Shown here piece by piece: positions 9,552 through 17,412 of a stretch of 64,000 nucleotides of DNA (position 1 is its first letter; each line of letters opens with the position of its first letter). The DNA lies in contig NZ_SRJD01000005.1 of the NCBI RefSeq assembly GCF_004684935.1, positions 62,001-126,000 on the forward strand, written 5' to 3'. The notes below the pieces were generated by a model. The model worked only from the letters and a program-made list of their open reading frames with translations. It had not been told where the DNA came from and did no database searches. This DNA comes from Sporolactobacillus shoreae (GTDB lineage Bacteria > Bacillota > Bacilli > Bacillales > Sporolactobacillaceae). A program made the translations under genes and the position numbers.

Positions 9552-10043
9552 TTATATCAAATTCTTGCTCTTCAGCCGGTTCATAAAGTCTGACGCGCCA
9601 GTATTCGGCAGCTGCTGAAGAGTAAGTTTGACGCCGCGTTTATCGAGTTCCTTAAAAGCTTCAACATCCGCCGGGCTTACGGAAACAGCCTCGGAGATCA
9701 ATGTCATGCCCTCCTTGAAAGTGATGCCGCCAACATTGACTTCTTTGACTTCCACACCCTGATCTATCAGGCGAACGACATCTCCTGGCGTTTCAACAAC
9801 GAGCAGAACATCCAGATTTTCATAAGACGGGTTTTTGTAGCAACGCGCCGTTTTATCAATCGACATCACATAGGACTTGGTTCTGCCCGGTGCCACCTGC
9901 AGCAAAAGCGTCTTTCTCAGATCATCTTTGGCAGCGCTATCATTTGCGGCAATGATTGTACTTGCACCCACGTGGTTCACCCAGTTATTTGCCACCTGAC
10001 CATGAATCAGTCTTGAATCAATTCTCAACCATTTAATAATCAT
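9552..10043 (-). CDS. levE: PTS mannose-family IIB component
   Basis: A cytosolic phosphotransfer protein of 163 residues, the same length as B. subtilis LevE. It opens with WLRIDSRLIHGQVANNW, whose His14 accepts phosphate from IIA and passes it to the incoming sugar. The family segments VNVGGI and LTLQQLPN are present. It is separate from IIA (not fused as in ManX), which argues for lev-like rather than man-like architecture. Its ATG overlaps the IIA stop by four bases. Confidence 0.92.
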   Translation of the reverse strand: MIIKWLRIDSRLIHGQVANNWVNHVGASTIIAANDSAAKDDLRKTLLLQVAPGRTKSYVMSIDKTARCYKNPSYENLDVLLVVETPGDVVRLIDQGVEVKEVNVGGITFKEGMTLISEAVSVSPADVEAFKELDKRGVKLTLQQLPNTGASDFMNRLKSKNLI

Positions 10044-10489
10044 CCTAGTTCATCTCCCTCTTCATCTTTGGAAAAGTCCGCCATTTTCTGACGGGCAAAT
10101 ATTTCGCGGAATGATTTAATCCCTTCAGCTCCCGCCTGCTTCGCTGTCTGTACCAGTTCTGTTAATGTACCGCCTGCCATCCGTCTGCCCAGAACTTCGA
10201 CAAGCATCGGCAGATTGACACCGGTGACAATTTCCATGTTTTCCCGTCGGGCAACGAAACGGCTCGCCGCATTGTAAGGGCTTCCACCAAACAGATCAAC
10301 AAGAAACAATGCACCGTCATCATCAAAATAATTGCTGGCCGCCATATACTTTTCCAAGAGATTTTCGGCTCCTTCGCCCGGATTAAATGTGACGGAATCC
10401 ACATTTTCCATGTTTCCGAAAATCATCTTTGCCGTACCTATAAGTGCTTCTGAAAAATTCCCGTGGGACGCGATTACGATTGTTACCAC
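10040..10489 (-). CDS. levD: PTS mannose-family IIA component
   Basis: A cytosolic 149-residue IIA protein. It receives phosphate from HPr on His9 in VIASHGNFSEAL and passes it to IIB. The DLFGGSPYNAA motif is typical of the family. It uses a GTG start with GGGAGG seven bases upstream. It is the first gene of levDEFG, directly downstream of the sigma-54 promoter at 10530-10544. The phosphorylated PTS proteins are also expected to phosphorylate and control LevR, as in B. subtilis (family knowledge). Confidence 0.92.
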   Translation of the reverse strand: MVTIVIASHGNFSEALIGTAKMIFGNMENVDSVTFNPGEGAENLLEKYMAASNYFDDDGALFLVDLFGGSPYNAASRFVARRENMEIVTGVNLPMLVEVLGRRMAGGTLTELVQTAKQAGAEGIKSFREIFARQKMADFSKDEEGDELG

Positions 10490-10529
10490 TTTCCACCCTC
10501 CCTTCTTCCTTGCCTACACTTTTGTATAA

Positions 10530-10544
10530 GCAATTATCGTGCCA
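10530..10544 (-). promoter_or_regulatory. Sigma-54 (SigL) -24/-12 promoter of levDEFG
   Basis: On the minus strand the sequence reads TGGCAC, five bases, TTGC: an exact match to the sigma-54 -24/-12 consensus with correct spacing (-24 at 10539-10544, -12 at 10530-10533). It is 41 bases upstream of the levD start. A sigma-54 activator of the LevR class is encoded immediately upstream, which makes the call secure. Confidence 0.93.
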
Positions 10545-10555
10545 AATTGTGTATT

Positions 10556-10585
10556 AAAAAAGAAAGCCTTTTCAGGCCTTCTTTT
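10556..10585 (-). terminator. Terminator between levR and the levD promoter
   Basis: On the minus strand AAAAGAAGGCCT pairs with AGGCTTTCTTTT across a short loop and ends in a T-run. It lies downstream of levR and just upstream of the sigma-54 promoter, so it insulates the PTS operon from levR transcription. Confidence 0.75.
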
Positions 10586-10616
10586 ATGCGCTTTTTTTAT
10601 GACATTGATTCTCTTT

Positions 10617-10700
10617 GAAACACTGTATTTGGAAAACGAAACACTATTTGCCGAAATAAACCACTGATTTGTGTATTCCTAAAAATTAAAACACTATGCG
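10617..10700 (-). promoter_or_regulatory. Direct-repeat upstream activating sequence for LevR
   Basis: Near-identical units occur in tandem when read on the plus strand: GAAACACTGTATTTG (10617), GAAACACTATTTG (10638), AAACCACTGATTTG (10658) and AAACACTATGCG (10688, overlapping the end of levR). The first three are about 20-21 bp apart, two helical turns. They lie roughly 75-155 bp upstream of the -24 element, the usual position for a sigma-54 activator enhancer. Binding by LevR is inferred. Confidence 0.65.
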
Positions 10701-13507
10701 TTTGATACACTTGAAAATAATACATTCTTCCCCAGTTCATCGAACATCATATCAATAAAATAATAAGTTTCCCCTTCGCTCAGACGGACATTTATTTTGT
10801 TTTTAAAGACTTCCAGTGCAGGCTTCAGTAAGCCAAGCACTTGTCTTTTCTCCTCGCCGAAATCACCCTCATACTTCAACTGCGAGTGTGAAACCTCACG
10901 TTCCAATGCAAACGCGAGATGCATGATCAGACGGATCTGCGTCGCATTTTTAAAATGGACGTCGAGAATTTTCTGCAGTGTATCGTTGAACGCGAGAATG
11001 GTATCTACTGCCCTTTTCGGATTGAGATAGATCAGCATATCCTGAAGACTGTCCTCACAGACTCCTTTAACAATAATATGGGAAGGATTCTCTTTGTTCG
11101 GGAGCGCCTGGTTAAAGAAGAGCGACTGCAGAATCTCCTGTCCTTCACCGCCGACAAATTGTGAGAGCGTGATGAACGGTACGCCCTCGAGCTTCGGATT
11201 TTTAGCGCCGATACTCGCCACGATCTGATACCCCGCCTGAATTTTCTGTGCGTGTTCATACAGTCCTTCGATGGACACAGGAATAACGTGGATCTCTTCA
11301 TCTGTCATATTGCGGATATAGGAGCCGACAATGCTTTTGATTCTGCTTGCGATCCCGCTTCCTGTCGTGCAGATGGTCAGAATGGCTTTCGGCCGCTCAT
11401 TCTCAGCCGGGCTGCTTTCCTGTCCGGACGCGCGTCTCAGTTTATATAAGGCATCCACAATCCCTTTTAGATCCATATGAAGATAGTTGGCATCCTTAAC
11501 TGCGTCCAGTATCATTGGTGTAGAAACCATGTCAATCGCTTTGACCCGTACTTTGGCGCTTTCGGCAATCTTGTCTTCGAAATAATAAAGGGACCCCATA
11601 TCGACCATCATCAGAACACCCGCGCCCTGATCCACCGACTGAACGGCCTGGACAATGGTATCAAAAATATCCCCGAAGTTCAGGCTGAGCGGCATATCCA
11701 CAGCCGCAACCGGATAATCGCCCATCAGCTCTTTAACAACACCAACCATTGAACTTGCCGTTTGTGTGCCATGGGCAGCAACAACGATGCCGACATTTTT
11801 CTGCCGGGACAGTTCTGAGAAGGAACTGATCAGAAAAGCGATATAAGATACTTCGACCTCAGGCAGTGCAACTGACAGACGATCTTCAATCAGTTTTGCT
11901 ATTTCATTGGCAGCCACGTAATCTTTTTCCGTATAGGAGAACATGGACTGTTCCAGCTTGGGCGGACAGTCCAGCTTTCGTTTCGGGTGCTCAAGGAACG
12001 AAGACAGATGCACATTCAGCAGCGACACGAACTGGCTGCTTAGATGACCGCCCAGTACCTTTGAACAAATGGCCTCCAGATCTTTGGTCAGGTCCGCAAG
12101 CCGCTTGTCAATTGCCGTCATCAGCATATCTTTCGCCGTTTTCTGATAAAATTCCTTGACCTGCTCTTTGATATCTTCCGCAATTAATTTCCTGATATCA
12201 TGAACGGACAGCCCTTCCTCCGACAGCATGCTGAATTTTCCTGAAATCATCTGATACAAATCAAAAGGGGGCTCGTACTGATCCACATCGGTCAGCATCG
12301 GATCCTTTCTGCCAGTGATCACAAGGAATAAAGGCAGCTGTTGATTGAGCTGCTGATTGACTCTCGGATTATGAGAAATCCGGTGCAGGCCTTCCCTCAT
12401 TTCCATCGGCAGCATCTTTGCGTCAATCTGTACAGATTCACTATTCATACTGTCAAGAAAAGCCTGGGCACAGACCAGCTGCACATTGGATTTCAGTTGC
12501 CCGATGTTGCCGAACGTGACACTGCCGATCAGAGCCTTAATCACATCGGCACTGACGTGAAACTTATGATGGGTCCGGTGTGCTTCACGTGACAAGAGAA
12601 ACTTGGTTAATTCGATTTGTTCACTGACGCTTCTGTTCCTGAAATCCGGAATGTTGATCATGACCGGTACCCGTCGCAGGAAGGTCTGAAGGAGCGTCGA
12701 TGCCGGATCAGCAGTCGTCGCACCGATGATCAGGACGCGGGATTCGCGCTTATTACCTGTCTCTCCAAGCTTGCTGTAACGGCCTGTGTCCATAAAATAG
12801 AACAGCATTTCCTGTCCCTCAGGAGGCAGGCGGTGAATTTCATCAAGAAACAGAATGCCGCCATCCGCTTTGGCAACAAGACCCTCCTGGTCACGTGCTG
12901 CACCTGTGAAAGCTCCTTTCACATAACCGAACAGCTGGCCGATCAACAGCTGCGGGTTATTATAGTAGTCCGCACAGTTAAAGTCGACAAAGGGCGCTTT
13001 TTCATCAATCCTGCCGATTGATCGGGCATAATGATGCATCATATGTGCGAACAGTGTCTTACCGGATCCCGTCGGACCGAATATGAGCGTGTGCAGCCCG
13101 CGAGGCGGATACATGATCGCCGATTTTGCTTGTTTCACACTGCTTTTGAGGCTTTCGCCGGCTCCGATCAGGTGAGTGAATGGATCTTCATTCTTTTCCT
13201 CTGAGGACTCGTGATGCACTAATTCCTTCAGTGAAGCGCTTTTCACTGAAAACTCACGGACAACATCTCCGAATTCCTTAAGGACAAGATCAGCAGGAAT
13301 ATATAAAACGGGCCGAGTCACAAATTTGATGACCCGTTTCTCACGAACGAGTTCATTCAGTTCTGAGCTTACATTGCTTCTTTGAATATCCAGGGCTTCT
13401 GAAAGGTCGGATGCCGATACCCCGGACTTTTCTAGCAGTGTCTCTTTATCAAGCTGGCTGCACAGTTTTGCTAATTCATCGAAAATTTTTTCGCGGCGAC
13501 GTCCCAT
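10694..13507 (-). CDS. levR: LevR-family sigma-54-dependent activator with PRD and PTS domains
   Basis: Activator of the neighbouring PTS operon. From the ATG at 13507 (GAGGTG ribosome site) it has 937 residues, essentially the length of B. subtilis LevR. In order: an N-terminal winged helix (about 1-80); a sigma-54 AAA+ domain with Walker A GPTGSGKT, the sigma-54 contact GAFTGA and Walker B GGILFLDEIH; PRD1; an EIIA-Man-like domain with IVVAAHGTQT; an EIIB-like domain (ILTICTTGSGIASRI); and PRD2 containing RLIMHLAFALERE. Phosphorylation of the PRDs by HPr and PTS proteins should couple activity to sugar flux (family knowledge). No obvious defect is seen. Confidence 0.93.
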   Translation of the reverse strand: MGRRREKIFDELAKLCSQLDKETLLEKSGVSASDLSEALDIQRSNVSSELNELVREKRVIKFVTRPVLYIPADLVLKEFGDVVREFSVKSASLKELVHHESSEEKNEDPFTHLIGAGESLKSSVKQAKSAIMYPPRGLHTLIFGPTGSGKTLFAHMMHHYARSIGRIDEKAPFVDFNCADYYNNPQLLIGQLFGYVKGAFTGAARDQEGLVAKADGGILFLDEIHRLPPEGQEMLFYFMDTGRYSKLGETGNKRESRVLIIGATTADPASTLLQTFLRRVPVMINIPDFRNRSVSEQIELTKFLLSREAHRTHHKFHVSADVIKALIGSVTFGNIGQLKSNVQLVCAQAFLDSMNSESVQIDAKMLPMEMREGLHRISHNPRVNQQLNQQLPLFLVITGRKDPMLTDVDQYEPPFDLYQMISGKFSMLSEEGLSVHDIRKLIAEDIKEQVKEFYQKTAKDMLMTAIDKRLADLTKDLEAICSKVLGGHLSSQFVSLLNVHLSSFLEHPKRKLDCPPKLEQSMFSYTEKDYVAANEIAKLIEDRLSVALPEVEVSYIAFLISSFSELSRQKNVGIVVAAHGTQTASSMVGVVKELMGDYPVAAVDMPLSLNFGDIFDTIVQAVQSVDQGAGVLMMVDMGSLYYFEDKIAESAKVRVKAIDMVSTPMILDAVKDANYLHMDLKGIVDALYKLRRASGQESSPAENERPKAILTICTTGSGIASRIKSIVGSYIRNMTDEEIHVIPVSIEGLYEHAQKIQAGYQIVASIGAKNPKLEGVPFITLSQFVGGEGQEILQSLFFNQALPNKENPSHIIVKGVCEDSLQDMLIYLNPKRAVDTILAFNDTLQKILDVHFKNATQIRLIMHLAFALEREVSHSQLKYEGDFGEEKRQVLGLLKPALEVFKNKINVRLSEGETYYFIDMMFDELGKNVLFSSVSNA

Positions 13508-13567
13508 TGCATGCACCTCATTGTCTATCATTAATAAAAAAAATTCCCCGTATCTTTTATTATATAA

Positions 13568-13581
13568 TAAGAACGCTTTCA
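13568..13581 (-). promoter_or_regulatory. cre-like site in the levR promoter region
   Basis: On the minus strand TGAAAGCGTTCTTA matches the CcpA-site consensus TGWAANCGNTNWCA except at one position. It lies just upstream of a possible TATAAT -10 box (13559-13564), about 60 bases before the levR start. Catabolite repression of levR would be in keeping with lev operons; this is inference. Confidence 0.45.
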
Positions 13582-13675
13582 TAGAGCGACTATTTTCTAT
13601 TAATGAGAAGATGCTTAAAAATAGTTCCTCAGATTATGTCATCTAAACAGCCACAGTTTTTATTTTTTTCAGGGT

Positions 13676-14689
13676 TTAGATTTCCGCCGCCGGCACCTGA
13701 TTCACCTGATGCTCACTTTTACCCGTTTTAAGTACAGCCATCACGTCGTTCAGACTAATCTCCACCATATTCTTCACAGCAAGGTTTGTGTAGAACCCAA
13801 CGTGTGGCGTGATCAGAACATTGGGCATAGCGCGCAATGTTTTCAACGCTTCGCTTGGCAGCTCCTTACCCCGCAGGTCAACATTAAAGAATTTTTCCTC
13901 ACCTGGAAGCGTATCGAGAGCCGCCCCCGCGATTTGTTTATTCTGCAATGCCCTGATCAGAGCATCAACATCAACAACCGGACCCCTGGAAGCATTAATC
14001 AGGAATGCGTCAGGTTTCATGAGTGCCAGAGCGGTTTCATCAATCAGGCTGACCGTTGAATCCATTAGAGGCACATGCAAGGTCACTACATCCGCTTTTT
14101 TGAGCAGTTCTTCCTTTGTAGCATAAGTAAGCACATCTTTCAGGTCGTCACGCAGAACGATATCATGGGCGATCACATTCGCGCCGAGTCCTTTGAATAA
14201 ACGTGCTACAGTGCCGCCGATCCGTCCGGCGCCAATTACACCGACAGTTAGCGAGCGAATTTCCCGCGCCATCAGGCCCGACCAGCGGAAATCCTGCTGT
14301 GCTTCCCGCTGTTCAAATAAGGGCAGGTTGCGGATCAGACGCATCGTCTGGGTGACTGCCAGCTCCGCCACTGAGTTAGGGGAATATGCCGGCACATTGG
14401 TGACTGCCAAGCCATTTAAGGCGGCCAAATCTATATCGATCATGTCGTAACCCGCTGTACGGGTGGAAATCTGCCGGATCCCGTATTCTTTCAACGCGGC
14501 AAAAATGGCCGGATCATCCACTTTTGTCCGCTGCTGAATCACGACCCCGTCATAATCCTTTAAAAGATGCACCGTATCAACAGTCAGTTCAATCTGATTG
14601 ATATCGACCTGTACGCCGTTCTGTGCCGCCCATTCACTGATCGCTAATTCCTCGTCATCCCTGACTGTAAACATTAAAATCTTCATCAT
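13676..14689 (-). CDS. D-2-hydroxyacid dehydrogenase, D-lactate dehydrogenase type
   Basis: Reduces a 2-oxo acid to the D-2-hydroxy acid with NADH. It has 337 residues, close to lactobacillar D-LDH. All landmarks are present: NVPAYSPNSVAE, the NAD loop GAGRIG (153-158), Arg235 in NASRGP, Glu264 in PGEE and the acid-base His296 in TPHVGFYT, at the same numbers as in Lactobacillus D-LDH. Its start overlaps the aminotransferase stop by four bases. That partner would make aromatic or branched 2-oxo acids, so phenylpyruvate is as likely a substrate as pyruvate (inference). The name ldhD would be reasonable if pyruvate is used. Confidence 0.88.
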   Translation of the reverse strand: MMKILMFTVRDDEELAISEWAAQNGVQVDINQIELTVDTVHLLKDYDGVVIQQRTKVDDPAIFAALKEYGIRQISTRTAGYDMIDIDLAALNGLAVTNVPAYSPNSVAELAVTQTMRLIRNLPLFEQREAQQDFRWSGLMAREIRSLTVGVIGAGRIGGTVARLFKGLGANVIAHDIVLRDDLKDVLTYATKEELLKKADVVTLHVPLMDSTVSLIDETALALMKPDAFLINASRGPVVDVDALIRALQNKQIAGAALDTLPGEEKFFNVDLRGKELPSEALKTLRAMPNVLITPHVGFYTNLAVKNMVEISLNDVMAVLKTGKSEHQVNQVPAAEI

Positions 14690-15885
14690 CTGAGACTCTC
14701 CTCGCTTTTTTTGTTCTTCTTAACATATTCCCCAATACGGTTCATCGCTTCTTTCAGCGTTTCCATACTCGCCGCATAGCTGATTCTGAAGTGGCCCTCG
14801 CTGCCCGGTCCGAACGAATCGCCCGGAATAACAGCGACTTTTGCCTTATGAGCGAGATCAATACAGAAGTCCAGACTGTTCTGGATCAGCCCTTCCGGTA
14901 TTTCCGGGAACAGATAAAATGCCCCTTCCGGCTTCGGACAGTTAAAGCCCAGCTCTACCATTTTCTGATAAACGAAATCACGTCTTTTTTGGTACTGGAC
15001 GCGCATTTCGGCGCCATCGTCCATCCCATTTTCAAGTGCTTCCTGTGCTGCGTCCTGAGCGATGGTCGCTGCCGATGTAATCGTGAATTGGTGGACCATG
15101 CCCATCTTCGTCATGATATCTGCCGGTCCGCAGATGAAGCCAATCCGCCAACCTGTCATCGCATGGGACTTAGACACACCGTTAATGAGGATCGTTTGCT
15201 TGGGAATGTATTCCGCCATTGAAACATGACCTTCGCCGTAAGTCAGTTCACTATAGATCTCATCACTGATGACAAAAACATCATGTTCTTTCAGGACATC
15301 AACCAGAGCTTTTATCTCCTCCCGGCGGTAGGTCACGCCGGTCGGGTTAGTCGGGAAATTAAAAATAATCGCCTTGACCGCGTCACCGTGTTTGTCGAGC
15401 GCCTCCGATAGCACATCCGGAGACAGGACAAATCCGTTTTTCGATGTATCCAGGAAAACCGGTTCACCTCCGTTCAGCAAAGTGACTGGAATATAGAGAG
15501 GAAAAATAGGAGTCGGAATCAGCACTTTATCGCCGGGATTCAGTATGGAGCCTAAAATCGTGTAAATTGCTTCTGTGGCGCCTGCCGTCACCAGTATTTC
15601 ATCCTCCGGTTTGTAATCCAGCCCGTATTTTACCTCCATAAAATGGCTGAACGCCCGGCGAAGTTCGATCGTCCCGCTTGAAGCCGCATAGTGGCTGCGG
15701 TTATTCTCAATACTTTTCTTGCCGGCTTCTTTCACATGCTCAGGCGTATTGAAGTCCGGTTCACCCAGCGTCAGTTTGATAATGCCTGGAATGGAAGATG
15801 TCTCCTGGTCAAACTTCAGAATGTCCGAAGGCTCAAGCAGACTTAACTCTTTTTTCATTTTACCGGCTAATACGTTGGTCACCAC
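14686..15885 (-). CDS. PLP aminotransferase class I, AraT/aromatic type
   Basis: A fold-type I aminotransferase of 399 residues from a GTG start with GGGAGAG upstream. The start resembles lactococcal aromatic aminotransferase AraT (FDQETSSIPGIIKLTLGEPDF). Cofactor residues are visible: Asn180 in NFPTNPTGV, Asp208 in VISDEIYSE, Lys239 in NGVSKSHAMTGWRIGF as the Schiff-base lysine, and the late FRISYA arginine. It is first in a two-gene operon with the D-hydroxyacid dehydrogenase. Together they could convert phenylalanine, tyrosine or leucine to the D-hydroxy acid. Specificity for diaminopimelate or aspartate cannot be excluded. Confidence 0.82.
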   Translation of the reverse strand: MVTNVLAGKMKKELSLLEPSDILKFDQETSSIPGIIKLTLGEPDFNTPEHVKEAGKKSIENNRSHYAASSGTIELRRAFSHFMEVKYGLDYKPEDEILVTAGATEAIYTILGSILNPGDKVLIPTPIFPLYIPVTLLNGGEPVFLDTSKNGFVLSPDVLSEALDKHGDAVKAIIFNFPTNPTGVTYRREEIKALVDVLKEHDVFVISDEIYSELTYGEGHVSMAEYIPKQTILINGVSKSHAMTGWRIGFICGPADIMTKMGMVHQFTITSAATIAQDAAQEALENGMDDGAEMRVQYQKRRDFVYQKMVELGFNCPKPEGAFYLFPEIPEGLIQNSLDFCIDLAHKAKVAVIPGDSFGPGSEGHFRISYAASMETLKEAMNRIGEYVKKNKKSEESLR

Positions 15886-15987
15886 AATCTCTCCCTTTTT
15901 CTAAGGCTTTGTTAAAATTGTCTGTTGTTTTTCGCTCCAATCAACGGAGGGGCAAAAACAACACTGAATTTAAACTTAGCTTTTTCT

Positions 15988-16025
15988 AAAAAAATCACCC
16001 ACGGCTTCAATAGCTGTGGGTGATT
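15988..16025 (-). terminator. Intrinsic terminator upstream of the aminotransferase
   Basis: On the minus strand AATCACCCAC, a loop, GTGGGTGATT, then seven T residues. It sits about 100 bases before the aminotransferase start and downstream of a likely promoter at 16279-16308. It either ends a separate small RNA or acts as an attenuator. Confidence 0.75.
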
Positions 16026-16278
16026 AACGAATCTTTCGCAAGATGCATCAAAACCACACGGACTATTGAATCAATCCATGTGGTCATTTTTTCGAGTGCA
16101 ACAAAACTACTCTCGGCTTCCGCATGGATGCAAACATCTGATGAAGTGTCTGCACCCCCGTCAATCGAATGCAGACACTACCGAAAGAACCCAAAGTAGT
16201 AATAATAGTTATTCAATTGGAGTTTTCTAAACACCTGACGGCTCACCATAAATAAAAACTCCCTAACGTTGGTGAATC
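15988..16278 (-). ncRNA. Structured leader or small RNA of unknown class
   Basis: A gene-free stretch between the aminotransferase and the oxidoreductase with strong RNA-like structure on the minus strand: a GGAGTTTT/AAAACTCC stem enclosing GTGAGCCGTCAGGTG, a perfect 10-bp stem AGTGTCTGCA/TGCAGACACT at about 16141-16175, a CCACATGGA/TCCGTGTGG stem near 16050-16085, and the terminator at 15988. A TTGACA/TTTAAA promoter precedes it. I see no T-box, S-box, lysine, TPP or other riboswitch core that I know. Between the terminator and the start codon lies one more long hairpin (TTGTTTTT...AAAAACAA, about 15915-15955). No good open frame covers the region. Confidence 0.45.
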
Positions 16279-16308
16279 TATTTAAACAAAATTTTCAAAA
16301 AGTGTCAA
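16279..16308 (-). promoter_or_regulatory. Sigma-A-type promoter of the structured leader
   Basis: On the minus strand a perfect TTGACA (16303-16308) is followed 16 bases on by TTTAAA, or 18 bases on by TAAATA. Transcription would start near 16272 and run into the structured leader. The -10 element is weak, so confidence is moderate. Confidence 0.5.
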
Positions 16309-16320
16309 GGCAGCTTCTGC

Positions 16321-17304
16321 TTATTGCGGTACGTCAAGAAGAATTTTTCCAACGCTCTGACGGCTTTCCATCCATTCATGCGCTTTCGCTGCTTCTTCCA
16401 AGGTGTAGTGTCTGCCGACTTTCATCTTAAGCCGGCCATCCCCCAGGTACTGGAAAAGTCGGACCGATGCATCGTGCAGAAGATCCGGGCGATTTCTCAC
16501 CGTTGTACCCAGGCTGAATCCCAAAACCGCCCGGCAGCTGGCGTGCAGATCCGTTGTCTTGAAATGCCCCGTTTCGCCGCCGGCACTTCCGAAGTTGACC
16601 AGCCGTCCATACATAGCGAGACAGGTCAGGCTCTTTTCAGCGACCTCACCCGAAAGCGAGTCAAGAATAACATCGACACCCTTTCCATCAGTCAACTCAT
16701 TCACTTTATCCGCAAAATTTTCCGTCTGATAATTAATGACTTCATCCGCTCCTGCTTCAAGAGCAGTCACCTTTTTCTTGTCGCTTCCGACTGTTCCTAT
16801 GACTCGTTTCGCGCCGAGCAGTTTGGCCAGCTGTACGGCTGTTGTACCAATCCCGCCGCCTGCTGCGTGAATCAGCACTGTTTCTCCTGGCGTGAGGCGT
16901 GCAACATCGGCCAGCAATTTATAGGATGTGAAAGCTACGGTCGGACATGCCGCGGCCGTCTCAAAATCCACTGAATCCGGAATAGAGAATGTCAGATCTT
17001 CATCGGAAGTCACATATTCCGAATAAGAACCGTTTTTGAGAAGCGCGATCACGCGCTGACCTTTTTTAAAATGCTTTACTTCAGAGCCGATTGCTTCAAT
17101 GATCCCGGCCGAATCCAATCCGGGGATAAAAGGAGGCTTGCTACCCGAATGATACCTTCCCTGACGTGACATAATATCGGCAAAATTGACACTTGTCGAT
17201 ACGACACGGATCAGCACCTGCTTTGCGCCGATTTCCGGTACCGGTAGATCCGTATATTTCAAGACGGACGGTCCGCCAAAATCAGATACAACCACTGCTT
17301 TCAT
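16321..17304 (-). CDS. Zinc-independent quinone oxidoreductase (MDR family)
   Basis: NADPH-dependent quinone or enone reductase of the zeta-crystallin branch. It has 327 residues from the ATG at 17304, which has GGAGGGG six bases upstream; longer in-frame starts have no ribosome site. The GroES-like domain holds PFIPGLDSAG, and the Rossmann motif is HAAGGGIGTTAVQLAK. Zinc ligands of true alcohol dehydrogenases are absent. The closing segment SVGKILLDV is typical. It is probably monocistronic: it lies after the Wadjet operon on the same strand, about 109 bases from the jetC stop. Detoxification of electrophiles is the usual role. Confidence 0.87.
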   Translation of the reverse strand: MKAVVVSDFGGPSVLKYTDLPVPEIGAKQVLIRVVSTSVNFADIMSRQGRYHSGSKPPFIPGLDSAGIIEAIGSEVKHFKKGQRVIALLKNGSYSEYVTSDEDLTFSIPDSVDFETAAACPTVAFTSYKLLADVARLTPGETVLIHAAGGGIGTTAVQLAKLLGAKRVIGTVGSDKKKVTALEAGADEVINYQTENFADKVNELTDGKGVDVILDSLSGEVAEKSLTCLAMYGRLVNFGSAGGETGHFKTTDLHASCRAVLGFSLGTTVRNRPDLLHDASVRLFQYLGDGRLKMKVGRHYTLEEAAKAHEWMESRQSVGKILLDVPQ

Positions 17305-17412
17305 TTTTTGCCCCTCCATAAAATCAAAACTGCTATGCTTATTATAATGACTGACGAACAATGGCGTATAGTAATTCGTTTCAAGAAGAGACCAGATTCC
17401 CGCCAAACAATC

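Noticed and set aside
15988-16278. SRP RNA, 6S RNA, tmRNA or RNase P RNA
   Set aside because: None of their conserved cores is present (for example no GGAAGCAGC-like SRP loop and no tmRNA ends).
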